From Rapana venosa (taxonomy: Eukaryota > Mollusca > Gastropoda > Neogastropoda > Muricidae): DNA of 64,000 bases. The translations under genes were made by a program, and so were the position numbers. The DNA lies in contig CM054161.1 of the NCBI GenBank assembly GCA_028751875.1, forward strand, positions 47,606,152-47,670,151, read 5' to 3'. Below, in pieces: positions 23,246 to 36,236 of this stretch. The notes under the pieces were generated by a model that saw only the letters and a list, made by a program, of their open reading frames with translations, ran no database searches and was not told the DNA's origin. Positions within the stretch are counted from its first letter, which is position 1. Every line of letters starts with the position of its first letter.

Positions 23246-23449
23246 AATCATTGCAGATACCCAGTTTTAGGTCACACAGCTTGCAACGAGAACTATGATT
23301 GAACTACGGTTCACTGTATTCATTTATCATGTTAATTTCGAAAATAAATAATGGAATGAGCAACACATGTCTTGTTTACATCCATATCCCAAGTGCATGC
23401 GTTTTTGTGCATCTGTCTCACAAAAGGGCCTAACTTGGAAAGGAAGATC

Positions 23450-23545
23450 AGTTTTTACCTTATGTGCAAGATGTTCTGCGTGCGTTTTTCACATAGGAAT
23501 TCGATTTGTAGTTTCATCTAAAGGACGACCTTGCATGCGTAGGTC
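23450..23545 (-). mobile_element. SINE type A core fragment
   Basis: TGCAAGATGTTCTGCGTGCG, then GATTTGTAGTTTCATCTAAAG: antisense central domain only. Confidence 0.6.
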
Positions 23546-23721
23546 ACTATCAGCATGTGAAATTTTATAATACAAAAAATTAAGTTTGCATGCCATATTT
23601 CAAGTACATATACATAAGTCACATCTACATCTGTCTTCTAAACTACCCAGACAAGCCATCAAACTAAAAAAAATTGTCGATGTCTCAGAGCTGATAAGCC
23701 ATGAAAGTAGCTACCACTGAA

Positions 23722-24020
23722 TATAAAGTAAAGGTGTCCCATAACCTATGTGGTCGTAGGGAAGCGATGCGTCAGAGACCTCAGCTTCTCTAGGGGCCAG
23801 CATACTAAGGGCAGCGCCCATCTCCTCTCCTTCGCTGCTTTACCTTCCCTGACCCTAAAGAGGGCAGGTACCCATTTACAGCTGGGGGAACTGGGGAAAC
23901 TGTACTGAAGCCAAAGCGTGTAAATGGTCACCCATCCAAACGATAACCTCGCTCGACGCTGCTCAACATTGACTGTGGGAAAGCGAGTGCTCTGACCACT
24001 GAGCTATCCTGTCCCCAACC
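23722..24020 (-). mobile_element. SINE type B, near full length
   Basis: Starts with AAGTAAAGGTGTCCCATAACC and ends with CTCTGACCACTGAGCTATCC (23987-24006), the complement of the tRNA-like A box. Among the best-preserved type B copies. Confidence 0.8.
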
Positions 24021-24124
24021 ATTTAATGTATGTATTCAAAAAACAAATCAGATTGAAGAAAATAATGCACTTAAAACAATCATAGAACATTTGCACTCAC
24101 CAATTCATCCTATGAGGTTGAAGG

Positions 24125-24345
24125 AGATTTATGATGAAGGCTGAGGCTCTGTCAGGGATTGATGATGAAAGCTGAGACTCTGTCAGGGATTGATGATGAA
24201 GGCTGTGGAACTATCAGATTGATGAAGGCTGAGGCTCTGTCAGGGATTGATGAAGGCTGAGGCTCTGTCAGGGATTGATGATGAAGGCTGGGGCTCCTGT
24301 CAGGGATTGATGATGAATGCTAAGGCTCTGTAAGGGATCCCTTCC
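24125..24345 (+). repeat. 32-bp minisatellite
   Basis: About seven units of the form GATTGATGATGAAGGCTGAG plus GCTCTGTCAGGG. Some units lack one GAT triplet or more, so unit length ranges from about 28 to 32 bp. Confidence 0.85.
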
Positions 24346-25493
24346 CCATCTTCAGTCATCCTCAACAGGGTGGTAGAGTTGTGTCAGCTTGATTTGATAA
24401 ATCTGGAAAACAACAATCACCCGTGTGTCTTTACGTTCACTAGGTTTTTTGTGATAAAGTCAAGTTTTCCTTTTTTGTTTTTTCTTTTTAGCAAGTTTGC
24501 TTATCAAGACAGTGTGGCTGCATTTGATCTACAACTAATGGCGCTGTTAATGTGTGTAGAGCATGGATGCACGCGTTTTAGAACTTTCGGTAAAAAATTT
24601 GCACTAAATAATCTTTCCAAAATCAGACATTTGATTTTATTACGCTATCTGCGAGGCAAACGCAGAAAACTAAAAAGGGGTGGGGAGTGGATGGAAATCT
24701 TGTCAGAGGACAAAACAACGCCCCTTACCCCCACTACTGAAAAGGAACAAAAACTAGAGAGGATTAAGAGATTAAGAGTAAACAATATTAGAATAAAGAC
24801 CCGGTACAAACCATCTAAGAGCCACATTCAAAATACTTAGGTTTTATCAGGATGGGCACGCTACTGCAGCTTTCTGCATGTGAAACTATTGCCAGTTCTA
24901 GAATATTCTAATGCTGAAATAGCCTTTTAAGTATCAGGTCAACAATTTTTTTTAAAAGTACGTTTAGCATAACAAAAACGTAGCAATACTGACATATCTG
25001 CTTGTCAGAAAAAGAGAAATAGTCCACATTTCAGAAAAAAAAAGTTTTAATTGTACAGCTAGAAAAAGCTGAAGATATGGCCAAGAACGTTGATGGATGC
25101 ATTTTGACCTTTAGTTGGTGTTTTTTTTAGTATCTACTATTTATGACATAAAATACTTACATTTTTGCGCGGACAGCTTTCTGTCCATACATATCTGTTG
25201 CGAATAAAAGCAGAACTTTGTTGTTGTTCTCCTTCTTCTTCTGTACAACGGCCCAACAGTGGAAGTCGCCTTCACTGCAGCAATCTGGCTGTGTGTGTGT
25301 GTGTGTGTGTGTAAATGACCGCTGCAAAGCAAGCCACTCACCTCACCCCTGTGATGGAGATGAACAATGTTCACGTGCAGGGTAATAAACCCTCACAGCT
25401 CAGGTTGAAGTGTGTCTTCAGCTAGCCGCTAACGTTTCAGTTTAAACAAAATTTATTAGTTCAGAAACAACATAACGCTAATACATGAAATGA
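24346..25493. other. Unrecognised DNA with one 156-codon open frame
   Basis: The frame at 24370-24840 (plus) has a hydrophobic N-terminal stretch and a Lys/Arg-rich C-terminal half (RGKRRKLKRG near the middle). I recognise no domain, and it starts immediately after a minisatellite. Probably chance. A (TG)n tract lies at 25291-25312. Confidence 0.2.
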
Positions 25494-25775
25494 GTACAAC
25501 AAGCAAGGCATCGATGCGCAAATGCACGCAGAACATCTTGCGCACCCGTTAGAAAATCCGTTCTGCCATTCAGAAGGGTAGGCCATTTTGTGCCGGCAAG
25601 AACAAATGACAAAATACAGACAAACCAACACAAAAAATACGTGCACACAGGAGTCGTGTTTTGACACCATTCCTGAAGTCGTAATACAGCTATCTTAATG
25701 GCGAGTTTAAAAACAAATCGTTAAAAATCTCACCATTGGTGAAACTCGGAGTTCAAGTTGAGGAACGAAATAAGA
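25494..25775 (+). mobile_element. SINE type A1, 5'-truncated
   Basis: GCACGCAGAACATCTTGCGC, GTAGGCCATTTTGTGCCGG, then the A1 tail with GTGTTTTGACACCATTCC and ATCTCACCATTGGTGAA. No tRNA-like head. Confidence 0.75.
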
Positions 25776-26149
25776 AAAACAAAAAAAACCCAATCAAACA
25801 AACAAAAAACAGAAAAATAACCCATTCACCTGTAGTAGGAGAGGAGGCCAGCTATGGCCGGTGGCATGGATGGCAGACATATACCCAGCATTAATCCTAC
25901 TACCTGAAAGAGTGATGGGTCCATGCCAGGAGTTCAACTTGTACACCCCCCCCCCCCCCCACCCCAATCTTCTTTCCATAGTATGCCAGGTTCTGTCCAT
26001 TAAAAACAGCATCCTTACCTCTGAAAATTCTTGCACTGGAATTGTCCCTTATAACCCTTTTTGTTTCTGTATCTGTCCTTATCTTACATTGCATGTGTCA
26101 CTGAAGACTGTAGCTTCTTGATGCGTTCTTTTGTCTTCCAAACCACACA
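25776..26149. other. Unrecognised DNA, possibly LINE 3' flank
   Basis: Lies downstream (minus strand) of the LINE fragment at 26150-26610. Contains a C run at 25947-25960. No gene. Confidence 0.4.
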
Positions 26150-26610
26150 GCCATGGACTTTCTTGATTTCAAGTACAGGCCAGACTTCTTCCCAATTTTG
26201 TCAAGAATGCTTACTACTTCTGTGATTTTTTAAAGTTACATCTAAGAAAAGTTCAGTGCCATCTGCGTTTTGAGAGACTGCATACTCAGTTCCTCCAATC
26301 TTGATGTCCTTTTTCTTATCATCCCGTCTGATCATCATGAAAACTATTTCCACCAAAAAAATAAAGAGGTAGGGTTATATTGGTTCGCCCTGTTGACAAC
26401 CTCGAGAGATGGGAAACCGCTGTAGCATTTCTCCATTAACCAGAACAGACGATTTGATAATTTTGTAGAAAACATATATCCACTGAGAAAACTCTTGTCC
26501 AAAACCAAAAGCAGAAATGACTTTGAATATAAATGACCAGTCAACCGAGTCAAGGCTTTCTCAAAATCAAGGCATAAAAGTAACCCTGGTAGACATTTTT
26601 ATTTGGAAAT
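26150..26610 (-). mobile_element. LINE reverse transcriptase fragment, L1/Tx1-like
   Basis: Read on the minus strand it gives LDFEKA (about 26536-26575), then SRGCxQGEP followed by a PxSLF-like segment (26370-26408), then a GGTEYAVSQ stretch and NADGT where Y/F-A-D-D-T is expected (near 26252). The second catalytic aspartate is lost and frames are broken, so it is dead. It is a different RT type from the two LINEs in the duplication. Confidence 0.72.
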
Positions 26611-26691
26611 CAACATTAGCATTGAAGGGGATGCCTACAATCTTCAGCATGAATTGTGGGGAGCAAAATAACCCTTCTAGCCCTATTCACA

Positions 26692-26837
26692 CACACTCAC
26701 AGCACACACACATCAACACACACACACACACACACCACACATATATTTATTATATATATAAATATATATATATAATATATATATATAATATATATTATTA
26801 TATATTAAATTATATATATATATATAATATATTATAA
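26692..26837 (+). repeat. (CA)n followed by (TA)n
   Basis: CACACA tract, then TATATA tracts up to the SINE B head. A natural hairpin former. Confidence 0.85.
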
Positions 26838-27125
26838 GGGCGGGTAGCTCAGTGGTCGGAGCAGTCGCTTCCCCCAGCCAAGTAAAGCAGCGTCGAGCGT
26901 GGTTACCAATTGGATGGGTGAACGTTTTCGCGCCCCTTGGCTTCAGTACAGTTACCCCAGTTCACCCAGCTGTAAATGGGTACCTGCCCTCTTTAGGGTC
27001 AGGGAAGGTAAAGCAGCGAGGGAGAGGAGATGGGCGCCGCCCTCAATACGCTGGGCCTAGAGAAGTGAGGTCTCTGACGCTTCGCTTCCCTACGACCTTA
27101 ATATAGGTTATGGGATACCTTTACC
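26838..27125 (+). mobile_element. SINE type B, near full length
   Basis: GTAGCTCAGTGGTCGGAGC head at 26843-26861, GAGCGTGGTTACC, CAGCTGTAAATGGGTACCTG, AAGCAGCGAGGGAGAGGAG, ending GGGATACCTTTACCTTTA. Follows a (TA)n tract and faces an inverted copy about 290 bp away. Confidence 0.82.
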
Positions 27126-27409
27126 TTTATATATATATTTTTTTGTTCTTGATTAATGAAAGATAACACGTCTCTTTGTGCATCTGCTAGGCCTTGACAG
27201 TTGATAGAGACAACTGTAATGGCTCTATCCATCATATATAGTTTATAATATTGAAGGCTGATACATTGCTCGCTTAAACAATCATTATTGTAAACACATT
27301 ACTTTCACCTAAAGTAAAACACTGTTCAGACCCGTCACAACTCAAGAACAGATATGTTAACACAGATAATGGAAAAGAGGCACCCTCGGTATGGACATAA
27401 AGAGTACAA

Positions 27410-27690
27410 AAGGTAAAGGTGGTCCCCTAACCTATAAGGTCGTAGGAGGCGAGGCGTCAAGACTCCACTTCTCTAGGAGCCAGCCAAATTGAGGGCGGCG
27501 CCCATCTCTTCTCCCTCGCTGCTTTATCTTCCCTGACACTAAAGAGGGCAGGTACCCATTTACAGCTGGGTGAACTGGGAGGGAACTGTACTGAATCCAA
27601 GGTGCTGCAAATGGTCCATCTTTCACTTGGTAACCACGCTCAGTGCTGCTTAACCTTAGCTGACCACTGAGCTATCCAGTCCCCTAAGGT
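27410..27690 (-). mobile_element. SINE type B, inverted partner
   Basis: Reverse complement of the element at 26838-27125, with small indels; it ends TGACCACTGAGCTATCCAG. The two 3' ends face each other, with unrecognised AT-rich sequence between. Confidence 0.8.
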
Positions 27691-27829
27691 GTTCAGGAGA
27701 AAAACAATACTTGCCAAGATACATAGCTGGTCAATAATTATTCGAGTGCAGATTTGAATGACTAAACATTTGAAACACGGTAAACCAACAAAACAGGAAA
27801 GAAAATAAACCCACACGTAAATGAATGCA

Positions 27830-27945
27830 TTACTTGTTCCCTTATCCGAAATACCGCTTTCATTAATGGTAGGGAAAAGGTGTCGCATACGCGGAATCTC
27901 ACTATTAGTAAACGATTCGACTCGAGGCGAGAACTAAGCGAAAAG
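27830..27945 (+). mobile_element. SINE type A1 tail fragment
   Basis: TTCATTAATGGTAGGG, GTGTCGCATACGCGGAATC and CTCGAGGCGAGAAC, an A1 3' end. Counterpart of 11630-11735. Confidence 0.65.
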
Positions 27946-28095
27946 AAAATATTTTTAAAAAGCAATTAAAAAAATCAAATAGATGGAGCAAAATCTACTT
28001 AATATTCTTACTCTCTCTCTCTCTCATCTCTCTCTCTCATCTCTCTCCTATTCTCTCATCCTCTCATCTCTCGTCTCTCTCTCTCTCTCTCCCTG

Positions 28096-29475
28096 CTTCC
28101 CTCAAGCATTTAAAGATGCCAAAAATTAATACCACTCTTTAAAATCTGGCGACCAAATGATCCCTCAAATTATAGACCTATCTCTAATCTGTCTACGTTT
28201 CAAAGCCCGCTTGAAAACACCCTTAAGAGCAACCTTCCATTCACTTTATCCAGTATGATTATTTCCACCAAACACCAGAGTGATTCAGGAGAACCGATTC
28301 CTGTCATACTCTTCCTTCACAAATCTCATAAGAACAATGGCATGGAAACATTTAATAACAGTATGTTATCAGGAGCCATTTTGTAGATTTACTAAGGCAT
28401 TTGACACTATATGGATCATGCCTCTTCTATTAAAAAAGCTAGACATGTAGGCTTATGTTCTGATAATCAGTTGGACTATATCGTCCTTTCTAGTAATAGA
28501 CGACAAGCAGTAATACCCGAGATTGTGTAACCTCCCCCCCTTTATGCCTATTAATTATGGAGTTCCACGGATCAGTTTAGATCCCATTTTTATTTTCAGT
28601 TTATATTAAATGAATTCCACTGAACGTTTCCCACTCAATGTGAATCTTTTTGCTGATGATACACCACGATCCCTAATAAAGGGAAGAATGCAAGTTCGCT
28701 TTGTTTTGAATTGCAAAAAGATATTTTGATAATCTTTTTATGGTCTGAACTTAACCAATATGGCTCTCCTCCTGTAAAGGGTCTAAATTTATGCTAATTA
28801 CAACCAGACAAAAAGCGACAAAACATAAGGTTGAATTACTGCCTGATCTTAAAGTTTACAATACACACTTGAAGAAGTGTATTCACATAAATTGCTTTGG
28901 TTAAAGATTGATAACAATTTGTCTTGGTTTAGTCATCTTCGAATTTGTCTAAAAAGTTAGCCCTAGAAAACTTTCAGCTCATAGAATAAAACTCTGTGCT
29001 TGATCAACATACCCCAAACTATTTTTTCATGCTTATATAATCCGCTAACATATAGATTATGCTCCACATGCTGGGATTAGCCCAGTAAAAAATTGTCTAA
29101 GCGTTAGAAAGTTTGTATAGGACTTCTTTAAAAATAGTGCTTCTTAATCCACCACCCTGGAAGTAACAGATTACAAGGAACTTAATATTCTTTCCTTCCA
29201 CTAAGATGTCGTATAAACAAAGTGTGTTCATGTACAAAATTAAGTATAAATCTTGCGCCCATCCTTCTTCACACCCATTTTATTAGTACATAATGATCTA
29301 GGCAAAATATATATTGTTTATCCCACGACAAGACAGATCACTTTATGTCTTCTTTAATTTAATCAGGAGGGTAAACTTTGGAATGAAATCCCTATCCTTA
29401 AAACAAAAACCTAGTTTTTCATCCTTCAAAACATGTTTCAAATATGTGTTTCAGATGGTCTGAACGAACTAAGCA
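28096..29475 (+). mobile_element. LINE reverse transcriptase remnant, jockey/CR1-like (copy 2)
   Basis: Same element as at 11876-13205, with a cleaner 5' part. The pre-RT block (TPLFKSGD, NYRPIS-like, SGFR-like) can be followed from 28110 to 28360. The DFTKAFDT motif at 28386-28408 needs one frame correction. The catalytic FADD is at 28649-28660. From 28491 on it is identical to copy 1. Non-functional. Confidence 0.8.
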
Positions 29476-29814
29476 CTTGGTCTGTGTGAGAGAAATGAAT
29501 ATCAGATGACGTGACTGAGTGGGACAAAATGGACAGGAAGCACTTGAAGGAAGGACCAGGGGCAATCAAAGAAAGCTTGCATCAACATGTCTCCTACTGC
29601 CCGCTTAGACAGAAATTATTGTTATGCCATTATTGATAAAGTCCTATTTATGTTTGATTGAAATATAAATGTTGTGTAGAGTGTGTTATATTTACTTGTA
29701 ACCTGTTTGAGAGTGTGCCGTCTTTTTCTTCATTTTTTTTCGTGTTCACGTTGATATTGGGGCTTGTTTTGTGTGTGAGTGGTGTGTGTGGTGTGTGTGT
29801 GGTGGTGGTGTGTG

Positions 29815-29849
<35 letters not shown>

Positions 29850-30643
29850 TGCGAGTGTGTGTGTTTATGCATTCTTCTACAAATTCCTTTGTTTGGATGA
29901 GACGTTGGGTTTATTCTATAATATTTCCTTAGGACAATGGGGAGTGGAGAGGGCAAGTGCCAAAGAAACGTTGTACTTATTCATTTCCCTACAACATAGT
30001 GTTAATGCGTTGTATATTCTCTTGTATTATCTGTCTGTCTGTAACCTGTCATAGCTCCGGCTCTATCTCTGTCTCTGCTATCTGTTGTCTGTTTGTCTCT
30101 CTCCATCCTCCCTCCCCTCTTTCTCTCTCTCTTATTTTGCTCTTCCTATGTTTGATTTCATCTAATAATAGTAGTAGTAGTTCATTATGATGCTTATTTG
30201 AATATTCATTGGAATGTATCTAAAACGCTGATCTTTACTGTTGCATACTTTGTTTTACTTGAGAGGGTTTTTGGCATTGCTGTTGTTTGTCTGTTGCTGC
30301 TAGGTTTAGTTTTCGGTTCTTCTGTTTTTGATTAGTGTGTGTGTGTGGGGGGGGGGGGGGGGGGGGGGGGGGGGGTATGTAGTTTTTCTTTCACGACTTT
30401 TTCTTCTTTTATAATTTTTTTTTCTGGTTTTTTTTCTTGATTGATTTTTTTTTGTGAGAGCATGGGTTGTAAAGAATCCCTGTCTTATCCATTACTCTCA
30501 ATAAAATTTCGAGTTCGAGTTCTCTCTCTCTCTCTCTCCCTCACTCCGTCTTCTTCGATCCTCTCTCTCTCTCGCTCGACCTCCTCTCGGTCTCTCTCTC
30601 TCCTCTCTCTCTCATCACTCACTCACGTCACTCACTCTCTAAG

Positions 30644-31070
30644 GGGGTGGGATAGATTTGAGGTTAGAGTGGAGCGCGAAGCGATGCATAGCGCTCGTGA
30701 TTAGCTGACCCGGTTCGATCTCGTGCAGGAGTGATTTTTTACTCCATGGAGTTAGCAGCATCAGTGCTGACCCTGTTCCCTCTAAAAGTCCTTCGGATGA
30801 AACTATAAACCAAGGCCCCTGGTGAGCGTAACACCAGAACATCTTGCACAAACGTTTTAAAGTCAGTTCCGCAATTGTCTGAAGAGTAGGCCATTCCGTG
30901 CCGGTAGGAACAACGACAAAGTTAAAAAGAAAAATATACATGCACAGGTGTCGTGTATCAGGACACCATATCGCCCGAATCGAAATGCAGCTACCTTACT
31001 CCGTGGGTAAAAATGGTCGTACACAGCAAAATCTCACCCTCTGGTGAACCTCAACCTTTTGGCAAAGATT
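30644..31070 (+). mobile_element. SINE type A1 (copy 2 of duplication)
   Basis: Identical to 14374-14800 at an offset of 16270. Confidence 0.72.
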
Positions 31071-31434
31071 CAAATGTATATATATTAGTCTGAAAATGAA
31101 ACAAAAATTGATTAACAGGTCAGAGCTGACAAACATCTTAAGGAAACAAAAAATCCTTATACAAACTCCAGACTCAAGATTATTAAATTTAAAATTCCTG
31201 AGTCGGAATGTGGCTAGCTTAATGGTTGAGCAAAAAACCTGTCGCATACGCATTTCTCACCATTGTGTGAACCTCGGAATTCTAGCTGAGAACGAAACAT
31301 AACAACCAGATTAAAGTATTTAAAAGAAGAGAAAAAACAAAATGGGTAAACTAACCCTTACTACTTCAGAGTGTGTCCTAAGCTAAAAAGTGTCCCCAAT
31401 TACTGATGTAAACCACTGTTTCATGTAAAAGATA

Positions 31435-31735
31435 AAGGTTCCCCATAACCTATTTGTCGTAGGGAGCGAGCGTCAGAGACCTCAACTCTCAAGAAGCCAG
31501 CATATTGAGGGCGGCGCCCATCTCCTCTCACCTCGCATGCTATCAACTGTCCCTGACCCTAAAGCGCGCAGGTACCCATTTACAGCTAGGTGAGACTGGG
31601 GAACTGTACTGAAACCAAGCGTGCAACGGTCACCCATCTAGTGGGCAACCACGCTCGATGCTGCTAACCTTGGGTGGGAAAAAGCGAGTGCTCCAGAAAA
31701 CCACTGAAGGCTATCCCTTCACCGTTTAATGTAAA
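31435..31735 (-). mobile_element. SINE type B (copy 2 of duplication)
   Basis: Identical to 15165-15465. Confidence 0.7.
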
Positions 31736-31869
31736 AAAGCTGGACCATAATCATTGCGTTAATGCTCTTTTGATGATATTGAATATGTATTATGACTTTT
31801 GGAACGACATTTTGCAACAGCTGGGATTTGATATTCTCACCTGCAATGAAGATTTGCTGTTTTCATCGC

Positions 31870-32710
31870 CTGATAAGTTGCAAGCTGGTACTTTTGTTTG
31901 ACAGGGTACTTGGAGCTTGTTTTGGCAAGATTGCGTACTTGGTTTGTGATACTGGTTTTGGCACAGTTTGAAACGTGTTTTCGGCATAGTGATAACTTGT
32001 TTTCGGCATAGTTGATACTTGTATCGGCATAGTTGATACTGTTTCGCAAGTTGATACTTGTTTCGGCAAGTTTTGGATAACTTTGTTTCGGCAAGTTTGA
32101 TACTTTTGCAAAATGAATTTCTTTTTCGGCACAGTTTTGGTAGCATGTTTAAGCAGGTTCTAGGTACGAGGCTTCTTGAAGACTGTTCGCACAGTTGGTA
32201 CATGTTTTTTTGGCAGATTGCTAGGTGCTTGCTTCGTGGGACTGTTTTGGCACAGTTTGGAACCTGAGTTTCGGCATAGCTGGTACTTTTTTTGGCACAG
32301 TTGGTACCTGTTTTTTGGCAGATTGCTAGGTGCTTGCTTCTTGGACTTGTTTTGGCACAGTTTGGTAACCTGTTTTTCGGCATAGCTGGTTACTTGTTTT
32401 GGCAGTTTGTACCTGTTATTGGCAGATTGCTAGGTGCTTGCTTCTTTCTTGGACTTGTTTTTGGCACAGTTGGTACCTGTTACGGCATAGCTGGTACTTG
32501 TTTTGGGCACAGTTGGTACCTGTTTTTGGCAGATTACTAGGTACTTGGCTTCTTGGGACTTTGTTTTGGCACAGTTTGCTAGCTTGGTACTTGACTTGGC
32601 AAGGCTGTTTTGGTTTTGTATTGGCAAGGTTGTTTGGTTTATGTTCTGGCAAGGTTGTTTGGAATTATGTTTTTGGCAAGGATGCTTGGGTTTTTTGTTC
32701 TGAGAAGGGT
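31870..32710 (+). repeat. 21-bp minisatellite (copy 2)
   Basis: Identical to 15600-16440. Confidence 0.85.
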
Positions 32711-32969
32711 TCTCGATTACTTGACGCCTTGTTGCTGTTACTGTGCAACTGGTTGCTTGGCGCTTGGCAGGCGTTTTGGTGCATGTTGCTCGATTCCTGT
32801 TGCTTGCTATTTTTACTGTGGCAGTGCTAGTTATTTGTTTTTTGTACAGATGATTTCTTCGGACTTAGACAAGGTTTGCTTGCTTCTTTTTTATCCCCTG
32901 CAGACGCTTGGTTCTTGTTGCATCAATTTTGTGGACTTGGGTTTAGCTTCTTATTTCTTTGCTTCTGTT

Positions 32970-33840
32970 GGACTGGTACTTGTTGACGGGTACTTGTTGA
33001 CGGGTTTATTTGTTGCTCAGTTTTGTGATTTTGGGTTGCTTCATATTTTCTTGGTTCTTGGTCGACTGTTCTTGTTGATTGCTTCTTGTTGTCTTAATAC
33101 TTGTTGACGGTATCTGTTGACAGGTTTATTTCTTGCCTTGATCTTGTGATTTTGATTGCTTGTGGGTTGGTACTAGCTTTTTTTCTGTATTGAATGGTTC
33201 TTTGTCGATGGGTATTTGTGCTTGGTTCTTGTTGCCTGGTTCGTTTACTTGATGACCGGTACTTGTTGACCGGTATTTGATGACGGTATTTGTTGACGCG
33301 TACTATGTTAACGGGTACTTGTTGGCGTGTACTTGACGGGTAAATTTGGTTGTGGGTACTTGTTGACGAGTACTTGTTGACTGGTGCTTGTTGGTTGGTA
33401 CTTGTTGACTGCTATACAAGACGACTTGTACTTGGTGACGGTACTTGATTCTTGTTGACGGGGTACTGTTTGAACGGGTCTTGTTGACGGGAACTTGCTG
33501 GCGGGTACTGTTGGCGGGAACTTGTCGGATTCTTGTTGACGGGTATCTTGTTGACTGTACCTGTTGATTCTTGTTGACAGGTTTCTTGTTTGACTGGTAC
33601 TTGTATGATTCTTGTTGACTGGTTCTTGTTGATTCCTTGTTTGACTGGTTCTTGTTGATCTTGTTGACTGGTTGTTGTTGTCTGGACTTGCGATTCTTGT
33701 TGAACTGGTCTTGTTGAACTTGTTGATTTCTTGTTTGATGGTTCTGATTTTTGTTGACTGGTTTCTTGTTGATAATGATAATCAAATAGTGAGAAGCTTG
33801 TTGATTTTGTGACTGGTTTCTTGTTGATTGTTCTCCGTTA
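32970..33840 (+). repeat. About 15-bp minisatellite (copy 2)
   Basis: Identical to 16700-17570. Confidence 0.83.
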
Positions 33841-36236
33841 ATGCCTCTGAACCAGTTCGCCTGAAAACAGAAGTATCAAATCAGCATCACTGACATTACT
33901 GGATGTTGAAGTTAATTTAAGCATTGAAATGGCTCTGTATTTCAAAATACCCCAACATGACTACCAAGCACTTAAAAATATATTTTAGATGTTTTTTCAT
34001 AGTCTGCAAAAAAAACCCCAGAACAGATTGCATTACCTTTGTTCACTATTTGCAAAGAATGTATTGACCATGTTTAATCATTAGTGCAGAGTTTAGAATC
34101 AATGCATGTGACAAATCCATTTAAATATTTTTTGAAAATCTGCTGCCTCATCTATGGTGTATTTTTCTTTTCTTTTCTACTGCACTTTCCTTAACACTGA
34201 AAAGGGACTAAGTGTAGGACCCTTATTTTTGTGGATTAAATAAAAAATTATCTTTCAGCAAGGTCATCCTTTAGTATTAAATCTGTGTCGACGTGCATGC
34301 AAAAGATCAATTCTCAGTCTTTCTTCTTCGTCTTCAAACGCTCAGACAGCAACTACCGTTTTCTGTCATTTAAGCTAAAAATGCGTGGCACTGCCGTTAA
34401 GCCCCTAACAAGTCAGGCCCAGCGCGTCTGACTTCGCGGTGTGAGAGCTAAATCTTCTTTTAAGTTTTTTTTTCAAAATAAAAGTGGGGAATAGATCTCG
34501 AAGGCAAAAAAATGACAAAAGGTGACAGGGAAGAAAAGGACACGGTAGAAACAAAGTTCGGGGAATCGAAAAGAGGAAGATTTCCTAACAGAATATTCCC
34601 GAAGTGGGGGTACTATGCGATATACCACCGACAGGCCTCAAGCCTCCCCACGAGGAAAATATGAGTCTTTAACAGTTCCTAAATTTTCAAACAACATTTG
34701 GCGAGATGTAAAAACAAAAATCATCCACTTAAGTTTTCCAGCAAAACACCTTATCAAATGAAACGAGGAAAAAAAATCAAGTGACTTACGTACCTGAGGT
34801 CTTGACACGCCACTATAATTGGATAAAGACCATGACCAAGACTTTCAATGACCAAAAGACGAACTTTCAACACCAAAGTCAGGACTTCTGAGGAACCAGG
34901 GATAAAGGAAGAGACCCAGTAGGTCCAGAAAGTGCTTCAACAACGGTTTGGGGATCCGCTGTGTCCATTCCCTCACTGAGTGCAGGGTTCCAGGCTTGTC
35001 CTGTGCCTTTCAGCACAGCAACATCCATGTTCCAGGCCAAGGCTTGGCCCGCCCCTTTGGGTGAGTCAGGGGGGTGGGGAGGATGTTGAACGGCTGCTGA
35101 CGGAGTTTCAAAATCTGTGCTCAATACGCTCCGAAAACTTCAGGTACACGTGTACATTCGAGCTCTGTGAGGAGCGCTGTGGACAGTGACTGAGTCACTT
35201 TGTGAACGCTGTGCACACACACACAGCTGGTCATTGGTAGTGGTTATCGACACACATCGGAAAAGTGTGCAAGGCCGCAGTGCGAAGGCCTGAGGTTGTC
35301 ATCCTACCTATCTAAACCCTAAGTCCTAATGTCCGGAAGCGATATCCGCGACGGCCACAATTCCCAACCTGCATCATCGCGTCTGGTTCCCTGAAGCGAT
35401 TCAGAAGTGGGAGGTTCCTTAAAGACACCACTCTGATATGGAACACCACCAAACTTTTTTTTTATCGCCAAAATGTCGATACGAAATTCCAGGTGTTTCT
35501 CTCACCACGCTGCTCCCACCCCATGGGATCTGACAACACGCGAATCCCCGTGTCCTTAGATCCCATGTGAGCACAGATGCCCAGCTCTGCAACTGGCTCT
35601 GTCTGCCCCTTCAGGGCTTTGTTGTGGCAGCAACTGCCCGCATCTGTGTCCTGCAGCAGAGAGCCAGGCCCGGCACTGATCCGTCAGTTCCGTGATGTCC
35701 AGCTGCGCCAAGACGTTATCTCCTGAGCTGGGCTGCTCTAGACGCAGTCAGGATCTGAATACAACATGGATGCCTGTCCTAGATCCCAGAGCGGAAGACG
35801 CCAGGCCCTGCACTGGCTTTGCCCTTCACGGTTTTTATTTTTTTAAGCATTTCTTTTATCTCCCGTTCCGCACCCTTAATCCCCAAAAGTCCATCATTAA
35901 GTGAAGTGAAGTCAAGTCATAGTGGTCAAGGACACAAGTCCAGATGTCATGTCATCCAATATCGTAGCGTTGGCGTCTCCAGTGTCTCTGGTGAGAAGGT
36001 CCACGATGACCAGCAACCATCTGCAGACAAAAACCATCAACATTCTTTAGCATACACCAGACAAAGCCAAACTCTTTCTTTGTAATCTGAATTTTTTGTT
36101 TATTTGGGTTCCTCAGTAAAAGCTCCGAGGTTTACTAATGACGAGGTTTTTGCATAAGCGACCATTTTTGCCCAGCATTAAAACAAACCCAATGCGACTT
36201 TTGGGGATAATACTTAACTAAACACAACACCTGAAA

